A model generated the notes under the pieces. The model saw nothing but the letters and a program-made list of their open reading frames with translations. It was not told the origin of the DNA and ran no database searches. A DNA stretch of 8,841 nt from Erythrobacter sp. (lineage in GTDB: Bacteria; Pseudomonadota; Alphaproteobacteria; Sphingomonadales; Sphingomonadaceae): assembly GCA_013214365.1 (NCBI GenBank), contig JABSPI010000016.1, positions 1 through 8,841 of the forward strand. Reading direction: 5' to 3'. Made by a program: the position numbers and the translations under genes. This document shows, piece after piece, positions 1-5,684 of the stretch (within the stretch, counting starts at the first letter, position 1; every line of letters begins with the position of its first letter).

Positions 1-275
<275 letters not shown>

Positions 276-1262
276 TCATGGTGCGCCGCGTTCGGCTTGC
301 GCCGAGGCAAGGATCAGCGCAAACCGCCCCGCTTTGTCCAACCAGCGCATGCGCGGCTCCCAGCCCCCGGCCAATAGCAGCATATTGGCGGTGCGGCGGT
401 TGAATTTGTGGCTGTTTTCGGTGTGGATGGTCTCCCCATCCTGCATGGTGAAACGCGCCCCTGCGACCTCAAATTCGAGCGCGCCTTGCGCCACCAGATG
501 CATTTCGATCCGGGCGTAATCATCGTTCCAGCGCGCCTCATGCGCGAGCCGGTCTGCCGGGATATCGCCTTCCAATTCGCGGTTGATCCGGTGCACCAGA
601 TTAAGATTGAAACGCGCGGTCACGCCTTGCGCATCGTCATACGCATCGAGCAGCACCTGCCGATCCTTGATCAAATCCATCCCGATCAACAATTGCGCGC
701 CCACACCCAATGTCTCGCGCATCGAACGCAGCAGGTCGACCGCGGTGCGCGCCACCATATTGCCAATGGTCGATCCGGGGAAAAAGCCGAGCTTGGGCAG
801 ATGTTCAACCGCCTTGGGCAATTCGACCCGGCGCATAAAATCGGCCTCCACCGGATGGACCGGCAGGCCGGGAAATTTGTCCGACAAATCCTGCGCTGCG
901 GCTCTTAAAAAATCGCCCGAAATATCGAGCGGAACATAAGCCGCCGGATCAATCGCGCGCAGCAGCAAGGGGGTTTTAACCGAAGAGCCCGAGCCAAATT
1001 CAACCACCGCGCAGCCTGAAGCGATGAGACCGGCAAATTCCTCGCTATGATCGCGCAAAATCTCGGTTTCGGCGCGGGTGGGATAATATTCCTCGAGAGC
1101 GGTGATATCCTCAAACAATTGCGATCCGGCATCGTCATAGAACCAGCGCGCCGGCACCGCCTTTTGCGCCTGACCCAACCCTTTGAGCACATCGGCGCGA
1201 AAGGCATTGTCGACCCCGCTTTCGTCAAGGTCGACCAGTTTCAATCCGGCTTTGGTGGTCAT
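276..1262 (-). CDS. egtD: L-histidine N-alpha-methyltransferase EgtD (ergothioneine biosynthesis)
   Basis: EgtD transfers three methyl groups from S-adenosylmethionine to the alpha-amino group of histidine, making hercynine (N-alpha-trimethylhistidine), the first committed intermediate of ergothioneine. The 328 residues match the usual family length (about 320). Visible family motifs, in order, are YYPTRAE (59-65); the SAM-binding glycine-rich loop EFGSGSS (88-94); VPLDIS (110-115); FFPGSTIGN (160-168), ending in the conserved substrate-contacting Asn; AYDD (207-210) with the histidine-binding Tyr; and HTENSHKF (280-287). E282 and S284 in the last motif correspond to the imidazole-binding pair known from the mycobacterial enzyme, so the histidine-binding signature looks intact. 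The protein is soluble and cytoplasmic. The ATG lies 3 bp after the egtB stop. An AAGGA Shine-Dalgarno site at 1273-1277, inside the egtB end, sits 10 bp upstream, so the two genes are co-transcribed and probably translationally coupled. Confidence 0.95.
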   Translation of the reverse strand: MTTKAGLKLVDLDESGVDNAFRADVLKGLGQAQKAVPARWFYDDAGSQLFEDITALEEYYPTRAETEILRDHSEEFAGLIASGCAVVEFGSGSSVKTPLLLRAIDPAAYVPLDISGDFLRAAAQDLSDKFPGLPVHPVEADFMRRVELPKAVEHLPKLGFFPGSTIGNMVARTAVDLLRSMRETLGVGAQLLIGMDLIKDRQVLLDAYDDAQGVTARFNLNLVHRINRELEGDIPADRLAHEARWNDDYARIEMHLVAQGALEFEVAGARFTMQDGETIHTENSHKFNRRTANMLLLAGGWEPRMRWLDKAGRFALILASAQAERGAP

Positions 1263-1265
1263 GAT

Positions 1266-2603
1266 TTACACATCCTTGGCAAGACGAAGGCCGGTGAATT
1301 GCCAACGTTGATGGGGGTAGAAGAAATTGCGATAGGACGCGCGCGAATGGCCGCGCATTGTGGCGCAGCTGGCCCCTTTGAGGACGAACTGGCCGCTCAT
1401 AAACTTGCCGTTATATTCGCCCACCGCCCCGTCGGCGATTTTAAACCGCGGATATGGCAGATAGGCGGAACGGGTGAATTGCCAGACATTGCCGAACAGG
1501 CCGGGCGCCGCGCGCACGCATGGCGGCGCGGCTTGGCCGAGTTGGTTGCCGGCGGCCGGATCGTGCGCGGCGGGCGCGCTTTGCGCATCCTGCCCCCTCG
1601 CGATCGCTTCCCATTCATATTCGGTGGGCAAGCGATATCCGGCAAAGGTCGCAAAGGCGTCGGCCTCGTAATAGGAAATATGCGCCACCGGCGCATCGGG
1701 ATCGCGCGCGCGCCAACCGCAATGGGTGAAATGGTCATCGCCGCGCCAATATAACGGGGCCTCAATGCCGTGTTCGCGCACCCATGCAAGGCCATCCGAC
1801 AACCACAAGGACGCCGTCCTATAGCCGCCAGCGGCGATAAATTCGCTCCATTCGCGGTTGGTCACCAACCGATCAGCGAGCGCAAACGGTTCGAGCAGGA
1901 CCCGGTGGCGCGGCCCCTCATTGTCGAACGCAAACCCCTCCCCATCATGGCCGATCAACGCGACCCCGCCCGGGTGATGGTGCCATCCCAGCTCGGCGCC
2001 AGCATCAGCCCCAGCACCGGCACCGGCACCGGCACCGTCGCCGCCAGCATCGGGCGCGCAGGTGGGTCCGCCCTCCTGCCACATGGCCGGGCCAAGCGGA
2101 TTTTGGAAAAATGCATGTTTGATATCGGTCAGCAGCAATTCGATATGTTGCTGTTCATGCGCAATGCCCAGCGCAATGAGCGCGGCCAGATCCGAACCGA
2201 GCGCGCCGTGATCATCCAGCAAGCGCGCCATTGCGGCATCGACCTTGGCCCGCCATTCGATGATTTCATCAAGCCGTGGGCGCGAGAGCATGCCGCGCTT
2301 ATCACGCGCAATCCGCGCCCCCTTCGCCTCGTAATAGGAATTGAACAGAAACGGCCAATCGTCATTGTGCAGCCGATATCCCTCCATGTGGGGGGCGAGC
2401 ACAAAGGTTTCCCAAAACCATGTCGTATGAGCCAAATGCCATTTGGCGGGCGAGGCGTCGGGCATGGACTGGATGCTGGCATCGGCATCGCTGAGCGGTG
2501 CGCACACACCCTCCATCAAGGTGCGGGTGCGGGTGTAATCTTGTGCCAAGCCGGCGGCTTGCACGCTGCGCCCGGCGGCGGCTTGACGCTTGGCTCGTGC
2601 CAC
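1266..2603 (-). CDS. egtB: Ergothioneine biosynthesis sulfoxide synthase EgtB
   Basis: EgtB is a non-haem iron enzyme that uses O2 to form a C-S bond between hercynine and a thiol (cysteine or gamma-glutamylcysteine) and oxidises the sulfur to a sulfoxide. Numbering is from the GTG at 2603 (445 residues). The N-terminal DinB-like domain holds the iron triad: H59 in WHLAHTTWFWETF, and H149 and H153 in HEQQH. FNSYYE (87-92) follows the first His. A Gly/Ala linker (about 185-204) leads to the FGE-sulfatase (formylglycine-generating-enzyme-like) domain, with RLPTEYEWE (324-332), YNGKFM (397-402) and RWQF (433-436). FNSYYE and RWQF resemble type II EgtB enzymes, reported to accept cysteine directly; this subtype call is inference. 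I chose the GTG because GAGGGAGGGAG lies 7-10 bp upstream, while the in-frame ATG at 2630 (9 more residues) has no ribosome-binding site. egtD follows 3 bp after the stop. Confidence 0.93.
   Translation of the reverse strand: MARAKRQAAAGRSVQAAGLAQDYTRTRTLMEGVCAPLSDADASIQSMPDASPAKWHLAHTTWFWETFVLAPHMEGYRLHNDDWPFLFNSYYEAKGARIARDKRGMLSRPRLDEIIEWRAKVDAAMARLLDDHGALGSDLAALIALGIAHEQQHIELLLTDIKHAFFQNPLGPAMWQEGGPTCAPDAGGDGAGAGAGAGADAGAELGWHHHPGGVALIGHDGEGFAFDNEGPRHRVLLEPFALADRLVTNREWSEFIAAGGYRTASLWLSDGLAWVREHGIEAPLYWRGDDHFTHCGWRARDPDAPVAHISYYEADAFATFAGYRLPTEYEWEAIARGQDAQSAPAAHDPAAGNQLGQAAPPCVRAAPGLFGNVWQFTRSAYLPYPRFKIADGAVGEYNGKFMSGQFVLKGASCATMRGHSRASYRNFFYPHQRWQFTGLRLAKDV
2015..2038. repeat. Hexamer microsatellite inside egtB (CACCGG x3 plus CACCGT)
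   Basis: Three perfect copies of caccgg and one caccgt stand head to tail. On the coding strand they encode alternating Gly and Ala in a longer low-complexity GAGAGAGAD-type linker between the DinB-like and FGE-sulfatase domains of EgtB. A unit of six keeps the reading frame, so slippage would change linker length by two residues without breaking the gene. Confidence 0.85.
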
Positions 2604-2610
2604 GATTGCG

Positions 2611-2621
2611 CTCCCTCCCTC
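2611..2621 (-). promoter_or_regulatory. Strong Shine-Dalgarno site that sets the egtB start at GTG 2603
   Basis: On the minus strand this reads GAGGGAGGGAG, which contains GGAGG. The distance to the GTG at 2603-2601 is 7 to 10 bases depending on the core chosen. The site lies downstream of the in-frame ATG at 2630, so it could not serve that codon. It is the clearest ribosome-binding site in the window. Confidence 0.6.
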
Positions 2622-2699
2622 AAACTCCATCGCAAAGGATCATGGCGCATTGGCCGCGCAATTGAAACCCGCAAGCCAAACGCTTTGACCAGTTTGATT

Positions 2700-2744
2700 G
2701 ACACCTCAACGTGTCTTGCCGTGATGATGGACGGCCCCATCATC
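2700..2744. promoter_or_regulatory. Two inverted repeats in the egtB leader (possible operators or hairpin)
   Basis: This lies in the 159-bp gap between the diguanylate cyclase stop and egtB. The first repeat is GACAC (2700-2704) and GTGTC (2711-2715) around 6 bp. The second is a perfect 8-bp pair, GATGATGG (2723-2730) and CCATCATC (2737-2744), also around 6 bp. With a 2-base bulge the second can extend outward by GCCG/CGGC. Their centres are 26 bp apart. No T-run follows, so a classical terminator for the cyclase is not supported. I could not identify a convincing -35/-10 pair in the rest of the gap. Function is unknown; an operator for the egt operon is one guess. Confidence 0.4.
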
Positions 2745-2762
2745 GGCTCCTCGCGCCGGGGT

Positions 2763-3947
2763 TCAAGCCGCGCAGCGCACTCGGTTATGGCCCGAACGCA
2801 TCGCCGCGGCCAAGGCATTATCGGCCCGCGCAAACAGCGAGAGCGGCGTATCGCCGGGCTGGATCACAGCATAGCCGAGGCTGATCGTCACAGGGCCAAC
2901 CGCGCCAACGGCGCTGCTCTTGGCTATGGCCAGCCGCATCCTCTCGCTCATCACCCGCGCCATGCCTTCGCCGGCGCCGGGGATGACCCATACAAATTCC
3001 TCGCCCCCGACCCGTCCGATCGGATCAAACACCCGCGCCTGCTCGCGCGCGATGCGCGCAACCTTTTGCAGCAATTGGTCCCCGCCATCGCGGCCATGGC
3101 GTTGGTTGACCCGCTTGAAATGGTCGATATCGAACATCACCACGGTCAGCGGCTGTGCCTGTTCGCGGGCCTCCATCACCAGATCGTCGAGCTGCTGCAT
3201 CACCGCGCGCTGGGTCGAGAGACCAGTGAGCGGGTCGCTGGGCGTGGGGAGTTCAGGATCGGGATCCAATTGCGCGGCAGGGCCGCTGCCGCGAAGGGGC
3301 CCGGTAAAACATTCAGATCGAGACGCGCGGTCGAGCAACACCGCATCAGTGACATCACGCACCAAGGCAACCACCCGCTCCACTGTGCCATCGGCTCCGC
3401 GCATATTGCACGCCTGCAAGGCCAATGTGCGCGGTGTATCGTCCATCCCGCACATCTCCACCTGCATCATATAGGGTTCGATTTGCGCGCTGTTCTGCTC
3501 CACTTGGCCAACCAGATCGGCGGCATTGGCATAGAGCATGGTTTCGGCATCGCCCTTGCCCAGCCGCGCGTTTGCACCGATCCCGAACAGGCGTTTGACC
3601 CCGTCGGACCATATTTGTTGACCGGTTGCCGGAACATATTGCCATATCCCCAATCCGGCCATGCTTTCCGCCATACGCACAGTGCGCAGCAATTCGCGCA
3701 TCGCATCGCTTTGGGTTTGCGCCGTGCGCAGCGCAGCGCGCGATTTGCGCCGTTCGCGCAGCGTCCCGAAAAGCCCCGCAAGCGCCACAATCGCAAGCAC
3801 ACAGCACCCCAAGGTCAAGGCATCACTCGCACCCATAAACCCGCCCGCTTGCACCATTCCATCAGATACGCTTGGGGATGCTTCAGGAGCGGGGGAGGCA
3901 ATCGCTGCCGCAAGAAAGCCATGGGTCGCCATAGAGCCTGCCCGCAT
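2763..3947 (-). CDS. Membrane-anchored PAS-GGDEF diguanylate cyclase
   Basis: The enzyme makes the second messenger cyclic di-GMP from two GTP. The 394 residues begin with an Ala-rich N-terminus, then one clear transmembrane segment (about 43-62, with a Cys-Cys pair at 48-49). A basic, probably helical linker (64-95) and a PAS-like sensor region (about 95-205, ending in the typical VVALVRDVTDAV) follow. The C-terminal GGDEF domain opens with DPLTGL (238-243). It contains the metal-site segment MFDIDHFKRVN (271-281), the active-site loop GGEEF (314-318) and the closing ADNALAAAMRSGHNRV (375-390). RVFD (305-308), five residues before GGEEF, is a textbook RxxD inhibitory I-site, so product feedback is expected. 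There is no EAL or HD-GYP domain. No good ribosome-binding site precedes ATG 3947; the ATG at 3932 (residue 6) is an alternative. The ligand of the PAS region cannot be read from sequence, and I see no haem or flavin signature. Confidence 0.9.
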   Translation of the reverse strand: MRAGSMATHGFLAAAIASPAPEASPSVSDGMVQAGGFMGASDALTLGCCVLAIVALAGLFGTLRERRKSRAALRTAQTQSDAMRELLRTVRMAESMAGLGIWQYVPATGQQIWSDGVKRLFGIGANARLGKGDAETMLYANAADLVGQVEQNSAQIEPYMMQVEMCGMDDTPRTLALQACNMRGADGTVERVVALVRDVTDAVLLDRASRSECFTGPLRGSGPAAQLDPDPELPTPSDPLTGLSTQRAVMQQLDDLVMEAREQAQPLTVVMFDIDHFKRVNQRHGRDGGDQLLQKVARIAREQARVFDPIGRVGGEEFVWVIPGAGEGMARVMSERMRLAIAKSSAVGAVGPVTISLGYAVIQPGDTPLSLFARADNALAAAMRSGHNRVRCAA

Positions 3948-4061
3948 AGGCCGGCCGGTGTAACAAAATTCGATGCGCGCGCCCCCGCACGACTACCTAA
4001 AGCCGGGTTCCGCGATGAAAGGGCAGGTCGTTTTGGCGCAGATAGGACCGCTGGGCGCGTT

Positions 4062-4120
4062 TAGCGGGCCTATATAGTAGCGGGCCTGTGCAGTAGCGGA
4101 CCTGTATAATTAGCAGGCGG
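4062..4120. repeat. Imperfect 16-bp tandem repeat, about 3.6 copies, between DAHP synthase and the cyclase
   Basis: Units start at 4062, 4078, 4094 and 4111 (spacing 16, 16, 17). The first three read tagcgggcctatatag, tagcgggcctgtgcag and tagcggacctgtataat; the fourth is cut to tagcaggcgg. Units 1 and 2 share 13 of 16 bases by eye. The block is AT-richer than its surroundings and has stop codons in several frames, so it is non-coding. It lies in the 197-bp gap that should hold both the end of the DAHP synthase transcript and the promoter of the cyclase. Confidence 0.7.
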
Positions 4121-4135
4121 GGCGCTCAGAGCGCC
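4121..4135 (-). terminator. Palindrome 10 bp after the DAHP synthase stop, possible weak terminator
   Basis: GGCGCTC and GAGCGCC form a perfect 7-bp inverted repeat around one base, which as RNA gives at least a 6-bp GC-rich stem with a 3-base loop. Its place just after the DAHP synthase stop codon suits a terminator. No run of T follows on the minus strand, so intrinsic termination would be weak or need a factor. The symmetric sequence could also be a protein-binding site. Confidence 0.35.
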
Positions 4136-4144
4136 AAAGCCCGC

Positions 4145-5530
4145 TCAGGCCGCGTCCGCCGCGCGCTGATCACCGATTTCGCTGTTGAGCATCTCGGCCA
4201 GCGTAAACGCCAGTTCAAGCGATTGTTCCGCGTTGAGCCGCGGGTCGCAATGGGTGTGATAGCGATCGCCCAGACGTTCATCGGTGATCGCCACCGCGCC
4301 GCCAACACATTCGGTCACATCCTGCCCGGTCATCTCGATATGGATACCGCCGGGATGAGTGCCCTCGGCCCGGTGCACCGCGAAGAAGCCCTTCACCTCG
4401 CTGAGGATGCGATCGAAGGGACGGGTTTTATACCCGCTATCCGATTTGATCACATTGCCATGCATCGGATCACAGCTCCACACCACCGGATGCCCTTCGC
4501 GTTTAACCGCTCGGACCAATTTGGGCAGCCCCTCCTCGACCTTGTCATGGCCGAACCGGCTGATCAGCGTGATCCGCCCCGGCTCGCGCGCGGGGTTGAG
4601 TTCATCAAGCAGGTTGAGCAGCGCGTCGGGTTCGAGAGAAGGCCCGCATTTCATCCCCAACGGGTTGCCGATCCCGCGCGCAAATTCGATATGCGCGCTG
4701 CCCGGGAAACGGGTGCGATCGCCGATCCACAACATATGCGCCGAGGTCGCATACCATTCGCCGGTGAGCGAATCCTGACGGGTCAACGCCTCTTCATAAG
4801 GCAACAGCAAGCCTTCATGGCTGGTGTAGAAGCTGGTCCCTTGCAATTGCGGCACGGTCGCCGGATCAATCCCGCACGCTTCCATAAAATCGAGCGCTTC
4901 GCCGATCCGGTCGGCGGTTTGGGCAAATTTGTCGGTCCACGGCGTGCGGCCCATGAAATCGAGCGTCCATTGGTGCACTTGGCGCAGATTGGCATAGCCC
5001 CCGCCGGCAAAGGCGCGCAGCAGGTTGAGCGTCGAGGCGGCTTGCGAATAGGCCCGCACCATGCGCCCCGGATCATTGCGCCGTTCGACCGGATCAAATT
5101 CGATCCCGTTGATATTGTCGCCGAAATAGCTGGGCAAAGTGACATCGCCCTTGGTTTCGGTCGCGGATGAGCGCGGCTTGGCAAACTGGCCCGCCATGCG
5201 CCCGACTTTGACCACCGGACGCTTGCTGGCAAAGGTCATCACCACCGCCATCTGCAACAAGACGCGGAAGGTGTCGCGGATATTGTTGGGGTGAAACTCG
5301 GCAAAACTTTCGGCGCAATCGCCGCCCTGCAACAAGAATGCATGGCCATTGGCAACATCAGCCAGCTCGGTTTTGAGCGCGCGCGCTTCGCCAGCAAATA
5401 CCAGCGGCGGATAAGCGGCCAATACCGCCTCTGCCTCGGCCAATTCGGCGGCGTCTTCATAATGCGGCAAATGCCGCGCTTCATGCTCTTTCCAGCTTGT
5501 CGGGTTCCAATTCTGGGCCACGATATTCAC
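4145..5530 (-). CDS. Class II 3-deoxy-7-phosphoheptulonate (DAHP) synthase
   Basis: The enzyme condenses phosphoenolpyruvate with erythrose 4-phosphate to DAHP, the entry step of the shikimate pathway to aromatic amino acids, folates and quinones. The 461 residues fit the plant-type/class II family, unrelated in sequence to E. coli AroF/G/H. Landmarks are [11 protein letters not shown] (66-76), [14 protein letters not shown] (108-121), KCGPSLEP (294-301), WSCDPMHGN (351-359), [15 protein letters not shown] (394-408) and HCDP (427-430). The metal ligands known from the Mycobacterium tuberculosis enzyme (Cys, His, Glu, Asp) correspond to C72, H357, E399 and D429. The N-terminus is shorter than in M. 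tuberculosis, so its allosteric behaviour may differ. The start is a GTG. No ATG, GTG or TTG lies upstream in frame before the stop at 5603-5605, and a second GTG at 5521 is possible. The ribosome-binding site is weak (GGA three bases before the GTG). It is probably transcribed on its own, with gaps of 154 and 197 bp on either side. Confidence 0.96.
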   Translation of the reverse strand: MNIVAQNWNPTSWKEHEARHLPHYEDAAELAEAEAVLAAYPPLVFAGEARALKTELADVANGHAFLLQGGDCAESFAEFHPNNIRDTFRVLLQMAVVMTFASKRPVVKVGRMAGQFAKPRSSATETKGDVTLPSYFGDNINGIEFDPVERRNDPGRMVRAYSQAASTLNLLRAFAGGGYANLRQVHQWTLDFMGRTPWTDKFAQTADRIGEALDFMEACGIDPATVPQLQGTSFYTSHEGLLLPYEEALTRQDSLTGEWYATSAHMLWIGDRTRFPGSAHIEFARGIGNPLGMKCGPSLEPDALLNLLDELNPAREPGRITLISRFGHDKVEEGLPKLVRAVKREGHPVVWSCDPMHGNVIKSDSGYKTRPFDRILSEVKGFFAVHRAEGTHPGGIHIEMTGQDVTECVGGAVAITDERLGDRYHTHCDPRLNAEQSLELAFTLAEMLNSEIGDQRAADAA

Positions 5531-5552
5531 TCGTCCGTTATCAAATCCATGG

Positions 5553-5575
5553 GCAGTTTGTTTTCGCGAAACTGC
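5553..5575. promoter_or_regulatory. Nested inverted repeat in the DAHP synthase leader
   Basis: GCAGTTT (5553-5559) and AAACTGC (5569-5575) are a perfect 7-bp inverted repeat around 9 bp. Inside, TTTCGCGAAA (5562-5571) is a perfect 10-bp palindrome that shares three bases with the right arm. The element sits 23 bp upstream of the GTG start, in the right place for an operator or a leader hairpin controlling aromatic biosynthesis. I do not recognise the regulator, and no leader peptide rich in aromatic residues is present. Confidence 0.4.
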
Positions 5576-5602
5576 GGGCGCGCGCCTAAGCGGCTTTGTA
5601 CT

Positions 5603-5645
5603 CTAAGTAAAGCCAATAGGCATTTTACAACAATAATATTTCACG
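5603..5645 (-). promoter_or_regulatory. AT-rich stretch upstream of DAHP synthase, possible promoter region
   Basis: This is the most AT-rich part of the window and lies 73-115 bp upstream of the DAHP synthase start. On the minus strand TATTAT (5638-5633) matches the -10 consensus at five of six positions, but I find no -35 hexamer at 16-18 bp from it. A promoter here is plausible from composition and position only. A six-codon ORF (5623-5603) in the stretch has no ribosome-binding site and is not called. Confidence 0.25.
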
Positions 5646-5684
5646 CGGCATCTCCCCCTGCGGCGCTGAACCGGGCCAATTTGC

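Noticed and set aside
1047..1754. 235-codon plus-strand ORF across the egtD/egtB junction
   Set aside because: It is antisense to two recognised genes and has no family resemblance or start signals.
2604..2630. 9-residue extension of EgtB from ATG 2630
   Set aside because: No Shine-Dalgarno site precedes this ATG, while a strong one lies between it and the GTG at 2603. It remains possible but is less supported.
2516..2833. 105-codon minus-strand ORF across the cyclase-egtB gap
   Set aside because: It overlaps the ends of both genes in another frame, is rich in Arg and Pro, and shows no family signature. The strong purine-rich site in the gap is better placed for egtB.
1770..4064. 764-codon plus-strand ORF opposite egtB and the diguanylate cyclase
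   Set aside because: It lies in the exact complement frame of two well-supported genes that share one frame. It stays open because those genes avoid TTA, CTA and TCA codons. It runs through an intergenic gap, resembles no protein family, and has no ribosome-binding site.
4105..4110. TATAAT on the plus strand as a promoter
   Set aside because: No -35-like hexamer lies 16-18 bp upstream, no plus-strand gene follows, and the sequence arises from variation within a tandem repeat.
4223..5170. 315-codon plus-strand ORF opposite DAHP synthase
   Set aside because: It is an antisense shadow of a fully motif-supported enzyme, with no recognisable domain of its own.
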